DNA from: Crotophaga sulcirostris | Taxonomy: Eukaryota; Chordata; Aves; Cuculiformes; Crotophagidae | Direction of reading: 5' to 3' | Length of the DNA stretch: 64,000 nucleotides | Assembly: GCA_013397455.1 (NCBI GenBank) | Contig: VYZB01000196.1 | Coordinates: 83,343-147,342 of the forward strand | Part shown: positions 42,180 through 55,366 of the stretch, one piece after another | Layout of the letters: every line of letters starts with the position of its first letter | Position numbering within the stretch: position 1 is the first letter of the stretch | Notes under the pieces: generated by a model | What the model saw: the letters and a program-made list of their open reading frames with translations, nothing else | What the model was told of the DNA's origin: nothing | Databases searched by the model: none | Program-made: the position numbers and the translations under genes

Positions 42180-43399
42180 TTTTCTTAACTTGTGGATTAC
42201 CAAATTCAAGTTTTAGGGAATAATTTCGGTACTTTAGGGGAATGTGTAATATGTTTTGGAGATTTGGTTTATAATTCTATAGTTAAGGTGGAATTGATAC
42301 CCTCTGTTCTTACAGGGCAGACTCAGTTTTATGTGAACCAAAGTGTAGCCCATAAAACCATATTTTGGTAACAGAATTACAGACAATATAGAAATCCTTC
42401 TATTTAAAAAAAACAACCACCCTGAACTTCTGTGATGCGTTCTGTTTTTTTAAATGTTCATCTTCTTTTTCATTTAGATAAAGCCTTGTGAAGTTTTTTC
42501 TTTGGCAAGTGAAGCATTTTTTTGAGGCTAAATATTAGTGAAATGGTCTTTATTGATGCGTTATCTCTGTTGCCTCATTGAACTGAAACTACTTTGTAAC
42601 TTTGGTTGTACATTATTTTACTTTTCCTTCTGTAGGAAGGAATTCTGCTTACTTAATTCTATTAGATAAGTCAGGACAAATCTGTAGGTTGGGAACAGTG
42701 GGAGATTTGGAGCAGTGGGCGCAGTGAGCCCATCATAAATGTGGGCAACACACTGGAAATGCTGAGGCTGGTTCAAAAACAGCGTGCAAAGATGAAAAAG
42801 ATGAAGTGAGAGAGCAGCAGACATGAAGAAGGATGTTGTTTTGCCTGGGGAAAACACTGCTGTCCGTAAGATTTTTTTTAAAGACAGGGCTTGTGTACAA
42901 GATGAAGAGATCTCTGAAACAAAACACAGATGGCTTCTGAGCTCTGAAATACAAACAGCTGCTGAATCCTGAAGGTTACTCAACTTCGTGGTACTTTCAC
43001 ATTTGAGAGGAAGACTGTGTGCCTACCCAGACCAGCCCTATCCTGAAAAAAATGACATCCAGCCACCATCTACACTGAACTGTGATTCAGAAACTGAGTG
43101 GTGTGATAGTTGAAGAGAATTTAAGGCCTGGCTTTGAACTTGTGCTCTCACTGCTCCTTATGAAGTAGACATAGCTGCTTGCAGATGACTGAGTCTATGA
43201 TTACTACCTAGGGAACTGATGTCCTTTCATAGAAGACTTTTGAGATGTTACCTTACGCTTAGATTTTTTTTTTCCTTCTTACTTCTAGGGATGCTGATTC
43301 TCAAATACACCCTAAGCAAGTCTGGGGTGGTAGGAGATAGGAAGGGCACTGACTGATGAACTAGAGAATAGGGCTGGGAGTCAAAGGGACTCTGATGGG

Positions 43400-44133
43400 C
43401 GACAGGGAGAGCTTCCTGAGGTACAGCCAGGACAAATGGAAGAGTCCTGAACCTGGGATGTAACAATGTGTAGGCTGGGGACTGACTGTGTGGAAGGAAA
43501 ACTTGCAAGGTGATAGGCAGCTGAATATGCATCAGCAATGTGTCCATGTGAGAATGAAGGCCAACCTCCTGCTAGGCTGTATTAGCAGAAGTACAGACAG
43601 CAGGTTATGGGGAGTGATCATTTCCCTCTGTTTCATACTTGTGCCCAATTTGGGCTCTCTGGTGCAATAAGGATGGTGACAATCTGAAAGGGAGCCCAGT
43701 GAAGGGCCATTAGGATGGTGATGGGGCTGCAGCATGTGATGTATGAGGAGATGCTTAGGGAGCTGGGTTTGTTCAGCTTGATAAAGACAGGGAAGGCCTT
43801 AGAGCTGTCTTGAACTAGCAGGTGGGGTAGCACGGAGAAGATAGCGAGACTCGTTTTGAGAGTTGCAGAGGGATGGGATGAAGGGCAATGGACGCATCGC
43901 AGCAATGGAAATTGTGGTTAGATATTAAGGAAAAAATATAACAAAAATGAGCAGTCATTGGAGTGCAAGGGTCCAGACAGTCTGAAATATCCATCTTTGG
44001 CGATATTCAAAGAGTAACTGAATACTTCCCTGTGCAGCCTAGTCTGTTGCTGAAGTGAGGGATTTGGGAGAGAACTGTTGGACAAGATGACTTGCCAAGG
44101 TTTTTTAAGTCCATAATTCTTTCATATTCTGTG
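43400..44133 (+). mobile_element. CR1 LINE fragment, sense, divergent
   Basis: CR1 3'-half landmarks are recognisable but eroded: tacagccaggacaaatggaa, gcatcagcaatgtgtccatg, agggccattaggatggtgat, gggagctgggtttgttcagc and a final attctttcatattctgtgg. Divergence from the other copies is clearly higher, so this is an older or different subfamily. The left limit is uncertain; similarity may begin near 43330. Confidence 0.7.
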
Positions 44134-44197
44134 GTGAACTGTTCAGTCAGAGACATGGAAATACCATTTAACCAAAGTAGGAAATCAGTCAGGGAAG

Positions 44198-45990
44198 GGA
44201 AGAGACCAGTGTGGCTGAGTTGAGACCTGCTGGTCAAACTGAAAAACAAGAGGGAACAGCACAGGCAGAACAAACAGGGACAGGGCAACTGGGATGGGCA
44301 CAGGGATGCCGCCCGCTTGTGAAGGGATGGGATCAGGAAGGCCAAGGTGCAACTGGAGCTGAACTTGGCAGGAGAGGCAAAAAATAACAAGAAGGGCTTC
44401 TATAGGTACATCAACCAGAAAAGGATGGTTAAAGAAAGTGTCACCCCCGCTGATGAATGAAAACGGTGACCTCGTATCAACAGAAGATGAGAAGGCTGAG
44501 GTACTCAACAACATTTTTGCCTCAGTCTTCACTGACAACTGCTTTCCTTACCCCTCCAGGTTCAAGGAACAACAAAATGGGGATGAGGGGAGTATAGTCC
44601 CTCACACTGTAGGGTAAGATCAGGTTCATGACCACCTGAGGAACCTCAACATATACAAGTCTATGGGACCTGATGAGATGCATCCCAGAGTCTTGAGGGA
44701 ATTGGCTGATGTGGTTGCCAAGCCACTCTCCATAATTGATGATAACGTGGCTTCTCCAAGGGCAAGTCCTGTCTGACCAACCTAGTGGCTTTTTATGATG
44801 GAGTGACTGCATCAGTGGACACGGGAGGAGCAATGGATGTCATCTGTCTGGATGTCTGTAGAGCCTTTGACACAGTCCCCCACAACATCCTTCTCTAAAC
44901 TGGAGAGATATGGATTTGATGGGTGAACTGTTCGGTGGATAAAGAATTGGTTGGATGGTTGCATCCAGATAGTAGTTGTTACTGACTTGATGTCCAGATG
45001 GAGACCCATGACAAGTGTTGTCCCTCAGGGGTCTGTAGTGGAACCAGTGCTGTTTAGTATTTTCATTGGTGATATTGACAGTGGGGTCGAGTGCACCCTC
45101 AGCGAGTTTGTGGATGACGCCAAACTGAGTGCAACGATGGTCACACCAGAAGGATGGATGACATCCAGAGGGACCTGAACAAGCTGGAGAAGTGGGCCTG
45201 TGTAAACCTGATGATGTTGAGCAAGACCAAGTGCAAGGTCCTACACCTGGGTTGGGGCAACCCCTAGTGTCAATACAGGCTGGGGGACGATGTGGTTGAG
45301 AGCAGCCCTGTGGAGGAGTTGGGGTGCTGGTTGATGAGAAGCTTGACATGAGCTGGCAATGTGCCCTCACAGCCCAGAAGGCCAACAGTGTCCTGGGCTG
45401 CATCAAAAGCAGTGTGACCAACAGGGGAAAGGAGGGGATTCTCCCTCTTTACTCCACTCTCATGAGACCCCTCCTGGAGTCTTGTTTCCAGTTCTGGAAT
45501 CCCCAACTTAAGAAGGATATGGAACTGTTGGAGCGGTTCCAGAGGAGGGTACAAAGATGATCAAAGGGCTGGAGCACTTCTGCTATGAGGACAGGCTGAG
45601 ATAGTTGGGGTTGTTCAACCTGGAGAAGAGAAGGCTCTGGGGAGACCTCATAGCAACCTGCCAGTACCTGCAGGGGGCCTGCAGGAAAGCTGGGGAAGGG
45701 ACTTTTTACAAGGGCTTGTAGTGATGAGATGAAGGGGAACGGCTTTAAACTGGAAGGGGGGAGATTTAGATCAGGCTTTAGGAAGAAATTCTTCACAGTG
45801 AGGGTGCTGAGGCCCTGGCACAGGTTGTCCAGGGAAGCTGTGCCTGCCCCTTCCCTTGAGATGTTCAAGGCCAGGTTGGATGGGACCTCAAGCGGCCTGG
45901 TCTGGTGGTAGGTGTCCCTGCCTGGGGCAAGGGGCTTAGAACTGGATGGGCTTTAAGGTCCCTTCCAACCCAAACCATTCTATGGTTATG
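44198..45990 (+). mobile_element. CR1 LINE copy, sense, about 1.8 kb including part of the reverse transcriptase
   Basis: The longest CR1 copy in the window. It starts in the ORF2 region before the reverse transcriptase (aggccaaggtgcaactggag), shows RT blocks such as [32 protein letters not shown] and FVDDAKLS, and continues through the C-terminal region to the tail ccttccaacccaaaccattc and tatggttatg. Several frameshifts and stops break the frame, the FADD box reads FVDD, and a stretch between about 44600 and 44770 looks shortened. It is dead. Confidence 0.93.
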
Positions 45991-46244
45991 TAAAAGTGTT
46001 TAGTTAAATATTTTACGAGGATTGGAATGTATTCATTTATTAGAAGGTAAAAGCAGGGATGATCAGGCATCTCGAGCAACTGTAGTCAACCTGGCTTTAG
46101 CAATTTGTTGCGTGACATCCTGATCTGATGAGGAAGACCCACTGTACCAGAATCCTGCCAAGGATTTTACCACACAGGGAAGATGAAGTTGAGAGAAGTT
46201 AGAAAAGCTCATTTGAAGCACAAATCTGAACCTAGACTAAAACT

Positions 46245-46780
46245 GTACCCGTGTACTCAGCACTGGTGAAGCCGCACCTTGAGTACTGTGTGCAGTTCTG
46301 GTCCCCTCATGACAAGAGGGATGTTGAGGTGCTGGAGTGTGTCCAGAGAAGGGCAGTGAGGCTGGTGAAGGGGCTGGAGAACAAGTCTTATGAAGAGCAG
46401 CTGAGGCAACTGGGGTTGTTTAGCCTGGAGAAGAGGAGGCTGAGGGGAGACCTCATCACTGTCTACAACTACCTGATAGGAGGTTGTGGCAAAGGGAGTG
46501 CTGGTCTCTTCTCCCAAGTGACAGGTGATAGGACAAGAGGAAATGACCATAAGTTGCACCAGGGCAGGTATAAGCTAGATATTAGGAAAAAATTCTTCAC
46601 TGAAAGGGTGATTAGACAGTGGAACAGGCTGCCCAGGGAGGTGGTTGAGTCACCATCCCTGGAGGTCTTTAAAAGATGGGTAGATGAGTTTCTGGGGGAC
46701 ATGGTTTAACAGAGGACAGGTACGATAGGATTTGATGATCTCAAAGGTCTTTTCCAACCAGACGATTCTATATTCTGTAA
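46245..46780 (+). mobile_element. CR1 LINE 3' fragment, sense, with an intact 152-codon ORF2 C-terminus
   Basis: The frame at 46251-46709 is open to its natural stop and reads [20 protein letters not shown] near the start, then [40 protein letters not shown] and ends DEFLGDMV. This is the C-terminal end of CR1 ORF2, downstream of the catalytic motifs. The 3' tail gatgatctcaaaggtctttt ends with attctatattctgtaag. The open frame suggests a fairly young insertion. It lacks EN and RT domains, so it is not mobile. Confidence 0.93.
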
Positions 46781-49274
46781 GTTCCAACTACCCCAGGGGT
46801 GTTTAACAGTGATTTGGAAGTCTAGTTTCTGTCCTCTTCTGAAAAATAGAACTTAAGGGAAGGTCACAGGAAATATGTTAATTTTGGGGTGCGTGTGTTC
46901 TCTAATAATTCAGAGTGCTGTGGCACCTTCCGGTCTTTCAGAGAGAAAGGGAAGAAAAGAATTCAGACATTACAGAAATGTTTTTGACTGAGCAAGCAAT
47001 TTAGAAACATTCACAGAACATATTTAATTCAAAGTGTTGAATTTGTGTTCAGAAATAAACGTAGAGGAGATAAGGTTAAGATGCTGGAGGAGAAATTTGA
47101 CTTCCTAAATGTAGCTGGTAAAAGCTTTGGGTAAATATAACCACTTTCATGTTTTTCTTGTTGCCTTGCAGGTAGGTTTGAAAATTCTTGTGCTCTGTCC
47201 CTAGAGCAGTATAGAGACTTGCTTTAATAAAGCAGCATCGATATTACTGTGTTACATATTGCTGAGATATGAGGGAAGAATCCTTCCCTCTGCCAGAGCA
47301 AAATGCCCTGCTTGCATCTTGAGTTCCCTAGTGTTAATAAAATAGAAATAGTTATATTGATGTGAGGCTGCTGTGCTCCCCTCTTCCCATGCCTACTGCC
47401 TACAAGTCTGTATTCTCTTTCCTGTTTCTGCCCTCTTCTTTGAGGGTTTGTTGTTGCATTGTTTAGGTGGTGTGGCCATACCTGGGAGTGCTGAGCAGGC
47501 ATCCTGCTTGGATCTCTACATGTAGGGTAAAAAAAATAACCCTCCCCACAAAATCTGAATTGACAAATAAAGCAAATTGACAAATACTGGTTCCGGAATA
47601 GAATGAAGTTTGACTTTGTTTGTTTTAAAAACCCCAAACCAATTAACTTTTCCTTATGTTCTCCTGTGGGAGAACAATTGCAAACTTCGGAAGAACCACG
47701 GGGTGTTTATTTTCTCGATGCTACCAGCAACAGATACATTTAAGCATAAGAAATATTCACTTAAAAATATATATTTTTATAGCAAATGTCTACATAAAGT
47801 TCTGTAATAAGTCATAAGACTAATCTAGACTCAAAATGGCCATTGTTTTTAGTGATAGAGCCTTTCTTTCATCTGAGCTAGTTTTACATCAGGATGAGAA
47901 GTATGTTTGGGGTGCTGTTTGAGTGCTCTTCTGTTGTCACTGTTGCTCTCAGACTCCAGGGATGCTCACAGTTCACCCTAACTGTGCAGTTGTACTCTTT
48001 CAGTGCTTTACATGCCATTTAATTCCATCAGCTTGATTTAGGTAACTTTCAAAATCTTGAGTTTTCATCAGATTCATTCAGGTTTGCTATTAAATTTCAT
48101 CTGAGACAACAAAGCCTTTACAGGCAGGCATGACGTTTTGGCGAGGCCCCAGTAGGATACGTAGCTGGTGCCAAATCTTTTATTTTTCTCGGCTATCAAT
48201 GAAGCTGTTGTGGTAATGTGGGTTTTGTGAGCTGTGAGAATTTATGTGCACAAAGGGACCTGCTCTTTGCAGGGAACACTGGGAGCCCTTAGTCCAGGAG
48301 GAAGGGTAATTAAAGTTAATGAACCAGGGTAACCTTTCCATGGTGATGACCACTATCCTGATGGTAGGTAAGGGTCAGAGACTATTCCCATTTTATAATC
48401 GCTCTTCTAACTCTGTTCTTTTGTTGGCTTTGGATTAAAAATTGGACATTACCTCCATAAGAGAACTGGTTTGCGGATTTTAAAGGAGTTTTTCAAAGCT
48501 GTGCAAGTCTACAGTGGCTTGTTCTTCTTGGACTTGGCTTTGTTTGTGTTTTAATGCAGTCTAAAAATGAAGTATTTTTAGCATTTGAGACCAGATAGGG
48601 AAGTTTCTATAATGGGAGCAGCTTAGTTATCTCTCCATGTCAGAACAGAGACTTCTTCCTTAAATGCTTCCCATGTTCAGAGGCTTCATCTAGTTTTATC
48701 AGCAAGTCTGAGAAGCCTTTGAACTTGCAATGCATGAAGTGGTTGTGAGGTTAAGGCGACAGGCTCTAAATGGGCCTGAAACAGTGACTTAAGTATATAA
48801 CTCTTCCACTTACTTGCTTTTGCTGCATCAGGTAAGTTACTTTATGCAAGACCCCTCCCTTGAAGGGTATTTCATGGTCGAAATAATTTTTCCTTTGTTA
48901 AGGGATGCGCTAAACAGAAAAGCTTTGCTGCTGCTGTCTCAGGTGTCTTTCTAATCTATAGATCTTGCTTTAAATGTGGTACAAGTGGAGGTATCATTAA
49001 TAGACTAAAATACACAGTATCTAAAATGTTAAGTGTCTTTCATTTGTCTGTCTTAAGTTGTAATTAGAAGGCTGTGGATTTGATTGCCTCTTATGTTTAT
49101 GTAGAAATAGAAATAACTCCTTGAGAATAGGCTGTGTATCGCTCCTAATAATTTCCATTACTAAACCAAACCACATTTCTTTATCCTGGTGAATGGTTCC
49201 GTTCAAAGAGGAGTTGTGCTTTAAGAAAGAGTTGGTTTCAGTTTCCATTCTCATAGTCTGTGTGTCACAAGTAG

Positions 49275-49499
<225 letters not shown>

Positions 49500-50920
49500 T
49501 AGTTGCACAGAAAAAGGCCTCTGCTTCTGAAGTGCTTGTATTGACATATCGCGAGCAGCGAGAGCCACGAAATTCACATCTTCAAGTTCTGAAGATTTGC
49601 AAAACACTTATATTGAGACAGATGTGAATTTGTAGTGTTCAAATTACTGGAGGTGAAAGGTTTATTTCTCAAGAGCAGACCGATCGGCCAAAAATCAGTG
49701 AGTAGAACACGAGGTAAATAATTTGGTAAGACTTGCACAACCAGACTTGCTAATAAACATTTCCGACCTGATGCTGGTGTTGAGCTTCAGAAACAAATTT
49801 GGCTTCTATCAAAAATGAGTAGAAATGGACAACGAACAGACGGAAATCTAGAGGATGGGAGTTACTGCCAGTGGCCACGCAATCCCTGGAGCTTTCGTGG
49901 TATTCATTTGAGCCATTTTCCTTGACCTGTTGTGCTCAGTATTTGATGTGTGAAACCTCTGAAAGGAGTGTAGCTTGGGTTATAGGAGATAACAAAAAAA
50001 GTCCAAGACCTTTGGCTCATGTAATTTATTTTACTGTAAACTGTGAAATGTTGAAGTTCCACATGGTTATTGTGTTTTGAGTTTGTTACTTGTTTGTCAG
50101 AGCATAACTTGACGAAATTCATGCAACCACTTCTTTAAAGTATGAAAAATTTGTGATTTATCCACTTTTTGACACATTCAGGAGTTGATTTCCTCAACTA
50201 TTTGAAAAGGGCATAGTAATCTTATTTCCTATTTGTATTTTTCCAGCTTCTTGTCATAGCTGATTTTGTGAGCTTCCGTACCAGATTAAATAACACTTTA
50301 ATATTGCCATTTTTTCCTGGCAAAGGTATTCAGAAGTTGTAATCAAGTAGGGCAAACAGCCTAAGCTGAAAAAACCCTCACAGTAAGGCACTTCCCGTAG
50401 CCTTCAAATCTCCATGCGTGTCACGCGCTTGCTGTTTCTGACATGCTTTACAAAATGGGCAATAACAAAACTGAACGTGATATTCCAGTTTCTGTCATAA
50501 TAGAACTGTGTGAAGGTAAAATTGTCCTTACATTTTATATCCTTATAAGTTGCTTTTTTACTCTTAGTCCTTTCATCTCTGCTCAGGGCTACTCTTCTGT
50601 TTGCTGATACAATACTGAAGCTGGATTTAGTCTCCCAGGGTCTTGTCTTGTAAGCTGGACTTCTGTTGCTTCTTTGTCTTAAACCATGCATTTTATTGAT
50701 TTTCCCACTGTTTACTGGACAGTTAAACCTCCTTAAGATAAGGAGGCAGGTGTGTGACGTGAGAACCAGTTTCCCCTTGGTATTATCTCTTTTGTTGACT
50801 ATATGGTAAAGATAAACAGTTAGGCTTTCCTTTGTCTCCCTTCATAAGGAGGTAGGGAAAGTGAAGAACAGCAATAGAGAAGAATGCACAACAATTGTAA
50901 TTCTCTTCTTTCACTGTTCA

Positions 50921-51463
50921 TCGAATCATAGAATGGTTTGTGTTCGAAGGAACCTTAAAAAAAAAAAGCCCATCCACTTCCAACCTCCCTGTTGCTCAAA
51001 ACCTCATCCAACCTGGCCTTGAACATCTCTAGGGATGGGGCATCCATGACTTCACTGGGCAACCTATGCTAGTGCCTCACCACCCTCACAGTAACATTTC
51101 TTCTTAATATCTCATCAAAATCTCCCCTCTTTCAGCTTAAAACCGTTCCCCCTCTTCCTATCCCTGTACTCCCTGATAAAGAACCTCTCCCCAACTTTCC
51201 TGTAGCCTCCTTTAAGTACTTGGAAGGCTGCTCATAAGGTCTCTCTGAAGCCTTCTCTTCTCTAGGCTGAACAACTCAGACTCTCTCAGTCGTTCCTCAT
51301 ATGGGAGGTGCTCCAACACTCTCATCGTCTTTGTGGCTTCCTCTGGTCTCACTTTAATAGATCCATGTCCTTTCTGTGCTGAGGACTCCAGGATTCAAGG
51401 TGAGGTCTCATCAGAACAGAGAGGCAGAATCACCTCCCTTGACTAGCTGGTCACACTTCTTGC
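50921..51463 (-). mobile_element. CR1 LINE fragment, antisense
   Basis: It starts tcgaatcatagaatggtttg and runs through ggaaccttaaaaaaaaaaag (an A-run expansion inside the conserved ccttaaagatcatcc block), ttgaacatctctagggatgg and ttcagcttaaaaccgttccc, to the ctcactttaatagatccatg region. About 540 bases, 5'-truncated. A sense copy follows about 460 bases downstream. Confidence 0.92.
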
Positions 51464-51920
51464 TTTGTAGCTACTCAGTACTTCTGTCTAGCTGAGGACG
51501 CAGTGGAATAGGGCCTTCCTGTCAAAAAGGAGTTACTGTGTTTTCTTCCTGCACAAACCAGAGTGGATAGTTCTTGTGTTTAAGGGATTAATTTCCTTTC
51601 TTGCTGGGATCCTGCCTCATCCAGTTGTGCTTCTGTAGATCTTGGGATGCCTTGGCAAGGTGTGAGCAGTGCCATGAGCAGTGTATGTTTTCTGTTCAAG
51701 TTCCTCATGCCTGACTGTAACAGGGTAACACTGAGGTGGGAGAAAGAACCAATGTGCAAAGGAGGGCTGTGAAGGAGAGACAGCAGAAGGGCTGTGAGTT
51801 GATACAATTAAGTGGCTATAAAGGGATCTTGAAGAAAAAAAAAGTACAAGGTGCAATGACATGTTAATTGAAAGATGGGAAGGGTCTTAGTGGAAGCAGG
51901 ATTGCTTGGATCTGTTAGTG

Positions 51921-52374
51921 GGTCCAGAGGAGGGCACGAAGATGATCTGAGGGCTGGAGCAGGTCCCATACAAGGACAGGCAGAGAGAGCTGGCCTTCTT
52001 CAGCCTGGAGAAGAGAAGGCTCCAGGGAGATCTTAGAGCAACCTTCAGTACCTAAAAGGGACCTACAGGAAAGCTGGGGAGGGACTCTTGATCAGGGAGT
52101 GCAGGCATAGGATGAGGGGGAACAGTTTTAAGCTGAAAGAGGGGAGACTGAGATGAGATCTTACAAAGAAATGTTTTTGTATGAGAGTGATGAGACACTG
52201 GCACAGGTTACCCGGAGAAGTTGTGGATGCTCCATCCCTGGAGGTGTTCAAGGCCGGGCCAGATAAGGATTTGAGCAATGTGAACCAGTAGGAGGTGTTT
52301 TCTGCCCATGGCAGAGGGGTTGGAACTGGATGATCTTTGAGGTCCCTTCTGACCCAAAGTGTTCCATAATTCAA
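51921..52374 (+). mobile_element. CR1 LINE fragment, sense
   Basis: Begins ggtccagaggagggcacgaa and continues with gaaggctccagggagatctt, gcacaggttacccggagaag and ggaactggatgatctttgag; the end gttccataattcaag is a decayed terminal repeat. It overlaps the same CR1 segment as the antisense copy upstream, giving an inverted pair. Confidence 0.9.
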
Positions 52375-55366
52375 GTTAGGGACATTTGAAAAAAAGAAAC
52401 AAACAGAAAGTAAGTTGAATGTATGAGGAATTTTGAAGAAGAGATTCTCTTAATAGAGAAAAGTGCATAGAAATGTGTGTGGCTTTAGAAGTGGAGCTCT
52501 GGGAGGACTCTAGGTGGATGTATTCTGCGGTGGATTTCTGAAGGCGGCCTGCCGAGGCGTAGTCCAGGGTTGAGGTGACCAACTGAGGTACAGTGAACTG
52601 GCGACTGCTGTGCTTGCAACCAGCAGTGTTGTTTGGTTTTTTTTGTGTTTTTTTTTTTCTAAAAACTGGATAAAACCTGATTTAGAAATGCAAAGGTCAA
52701 TCTTGAATGTTGAGAAGTAAATTCAAAAACAAAGACTCCAGATGTTTCTCTAATAGGGCCATCAACTGCTCACAAACAGTCTACTAAAAGGAAATGTCTG
52801 TTGACATGGAAATTTAGAAAATATTCAGAGTAGATTCCAGTAGAACTTAGTTTTGTTTTTGTGTTGTTTTGTGCGGGTTCTACTTCTGGCTCTTAGTTCT
52901 AATTAATCAGGACAATGGTTAAATCAACCACTCAGCCAAACTTGTACAAGGGCAGAATATGGGAAAAGTTGCATCTTACGCAGTGTTATCGTAAGGGTAA
53001 TACACAGTCACGCTTTTGGGATAAAGATACTGACAGGATCTGTTGCAATGTATTATGAGAAGGTTGTGTGACCTTTTTGGTAAACTTTGTTGCTGCTGGT
53101 TTTCAAAACTTACCAGTGAGCTGGAGAAATGTTTCTATGTCACCTGAAGTTGCATTTGTGATTGTTACCAGTAGATGACCAAAGCTGATTTTCCGTGGGC
53201 CTTTTTACGTCAGGAAAAAAATGCTGGCAGCACTTCTGCAGTACTTGATGACTTAAAGTCTTAAAAAGGGGGTCTAGAGGACCTGCTTGCGGTATTGGGC
53301 TGAACCTCCAACATATGCACCACAGCTGCTGATGGACAAACAGACCTGAATTAGAACTTTTCCACCATCCTTGCAATACATGAAGCCAGCACGGCTCCTG
53401 CGGTCTTTGCTAAATCCTCCTCCCCCTCGCCCAAGGAGGTGCACCATGGAGTAACTCATAACTTCTCATCTGGACCCACAACTTCTGTCCAGTCTCCTCC
53501 GTGGAGCACTTGAATGTGCAAGAGCTCTATGAATCTGTTGGTCTGAAGCACTGCCAAAACATGTGAAGTCTAAGAGCCTTTAAGGGCTTTTACTCTGAAC
53601 CGAGTGGAATGTTCTGACAAATGCTGTTGCCTCCAGGGTTTATTACTGCTTGTAGATCAGTAGACCTTTCCAGTGTTTGGGAATAAATAGTTCTGAAAAA
53701 ACAAACCTTGTCATTCCTTGGGCATTTTGATCCTAGGCCAGTGTCAATTAATAGAGAAGTTTAATGGGTATGTTTTGATGTCTAATATATTTAGTTTCCA
53801 AGCAGCAGCTTTCTCTTCTGAAGGTTAATTCAGTGAAATGCAGTACAGGATGGCAGTTTAAGGGAGCTGTAGGAAACACTTTGCTTGGTGTAAATTGATA
53901 GTTACCTGGGTTTTTAAATAGAATCCAAGTGCTAAGGGATGTTGCTGCCTCTGAAGATTTGATAAATGAGAGCAAAGAAGCATGATAGTTGGCATATTCT
54001 GTATGTCACATACATTGGTCCAAACTTTCCTAGATAAGCGCGAAGAGATAGAGGATCTGCCTTCAAATAGTCTGTTACAGCATGAGTTCGTACCTTCTGT
54101 AGAGCACATTTGTAAATATGATAAGTTGACTCATCCTCATTCTGGCTTTTTTAGAGGCAAACCCTGCTTGCAAATCGGCTCTGTGAATGACATGGAAATT
54201 GGATAAATGGATTAGGTTTAGGTGACACTCTGTTCCTTGCCAAAGGCTCTTGGGTAGAAGTGAAGGTCTTGTCAGGGGTTAACTGGTCGAGAGTATAAAT
54301 CATCCTTCACAATGAAGGCAAGTGTAGGTCAACAAGTGCCTACTCTTCAGTAGGCTCAAAATGCTCTACAGAATCCATGTATTGTAAGGTGACAGTTTTC
54401 TGCTGACACAGAGTGCTTTTCCAGGATACTGAAAGTAAAAGCTGACAAGTGTAGAAAGATCTCAGAACAGCAAGAGCTAGGGTGAATTTCATCTGCTATT
54501 GTATTTCCAGTTACCTTTTCTACTGTGTCTGCATGCCTTTCTTTGTTTGTCGACATGGATGAATTTACCCAAAGCTTCATATGTCATATAACCACACAAG
54601 CATTTTCTGTGTTTGTAATCGTTTGTGACACCTCTAACTGATTTTTTTGGGTGTGATGCAGAAATATGGAAGCCTGTCTATGCAAAGCTTTTACCCGATG
54701 CTATTTTAAGTGTAGGAACTGAACTAGTCCCAAATACTGACTCCTTGCCACAGATGGTGATGTAGTTTGGAAGATGCTTAGAGTGACATGAGGATTTTTT
54801 GTTTCAAATACCTTGATGTTGATGACTTGTGATCTAATACACTGACTCTTGCCATGTCCTACTCTCAGTGGTTTCAATTGTACAGATGCTTGGTTGTAGG
54901 AGATGTCTGGTGCTACAAAAGCACATAGGGAGAAAGCAGCTGTCCCCAGAAACCTGCAACAGAAACTTGGATACTGCAGACACACCTCGGAGCCAACTTC
55001 CTAAAGAGTGTAAATGCCTGCAAAAGCAGGGACAAAGAAGGCAGATGCTGGTGTGCCAAATGAAAAGTGTTCTAGGTTGATCCTAAATATCGCATGTTAA
55101 TGTTTTATTCTGCTCCCCATTTAGCAGCATGATGGTTTTAAACAGTTCTAGCTAGTATTCTTTCTCCAGAATGTTAGAGAGAGATAGGACTGACTGACTT
55201 CTCCAGTGATTTCCACATTGGCACCCTAAACCAAAAAGGACTGTATTGAGAGAGGAGTACCATGGTGAGTTTTAATGAACTTTTTTGCAAAGGTTTTCAA
55301 CTTTTAATGGTAATTTCTGATTTGCTTATGTGAACTTGTGTCCCCAAAGCTCTGTCTTCTTAATGT

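Noticed and set aside
42618..42983. Minus-strand open frame of 121 codons just after the mariner-like remnant
   Set aside because: No transposase motif or other known domain is visible, so I could not tie it to the mariner element.
45449..45868. Minus-strand open frame of 139 codons
   Set aside because: It is antisense to a sense CR1 copy; antisense CR1 3' regions often read open in this frame. The same explains the minus or shadow frames at 32215-32559, 52063-52374 and 57470-57919.
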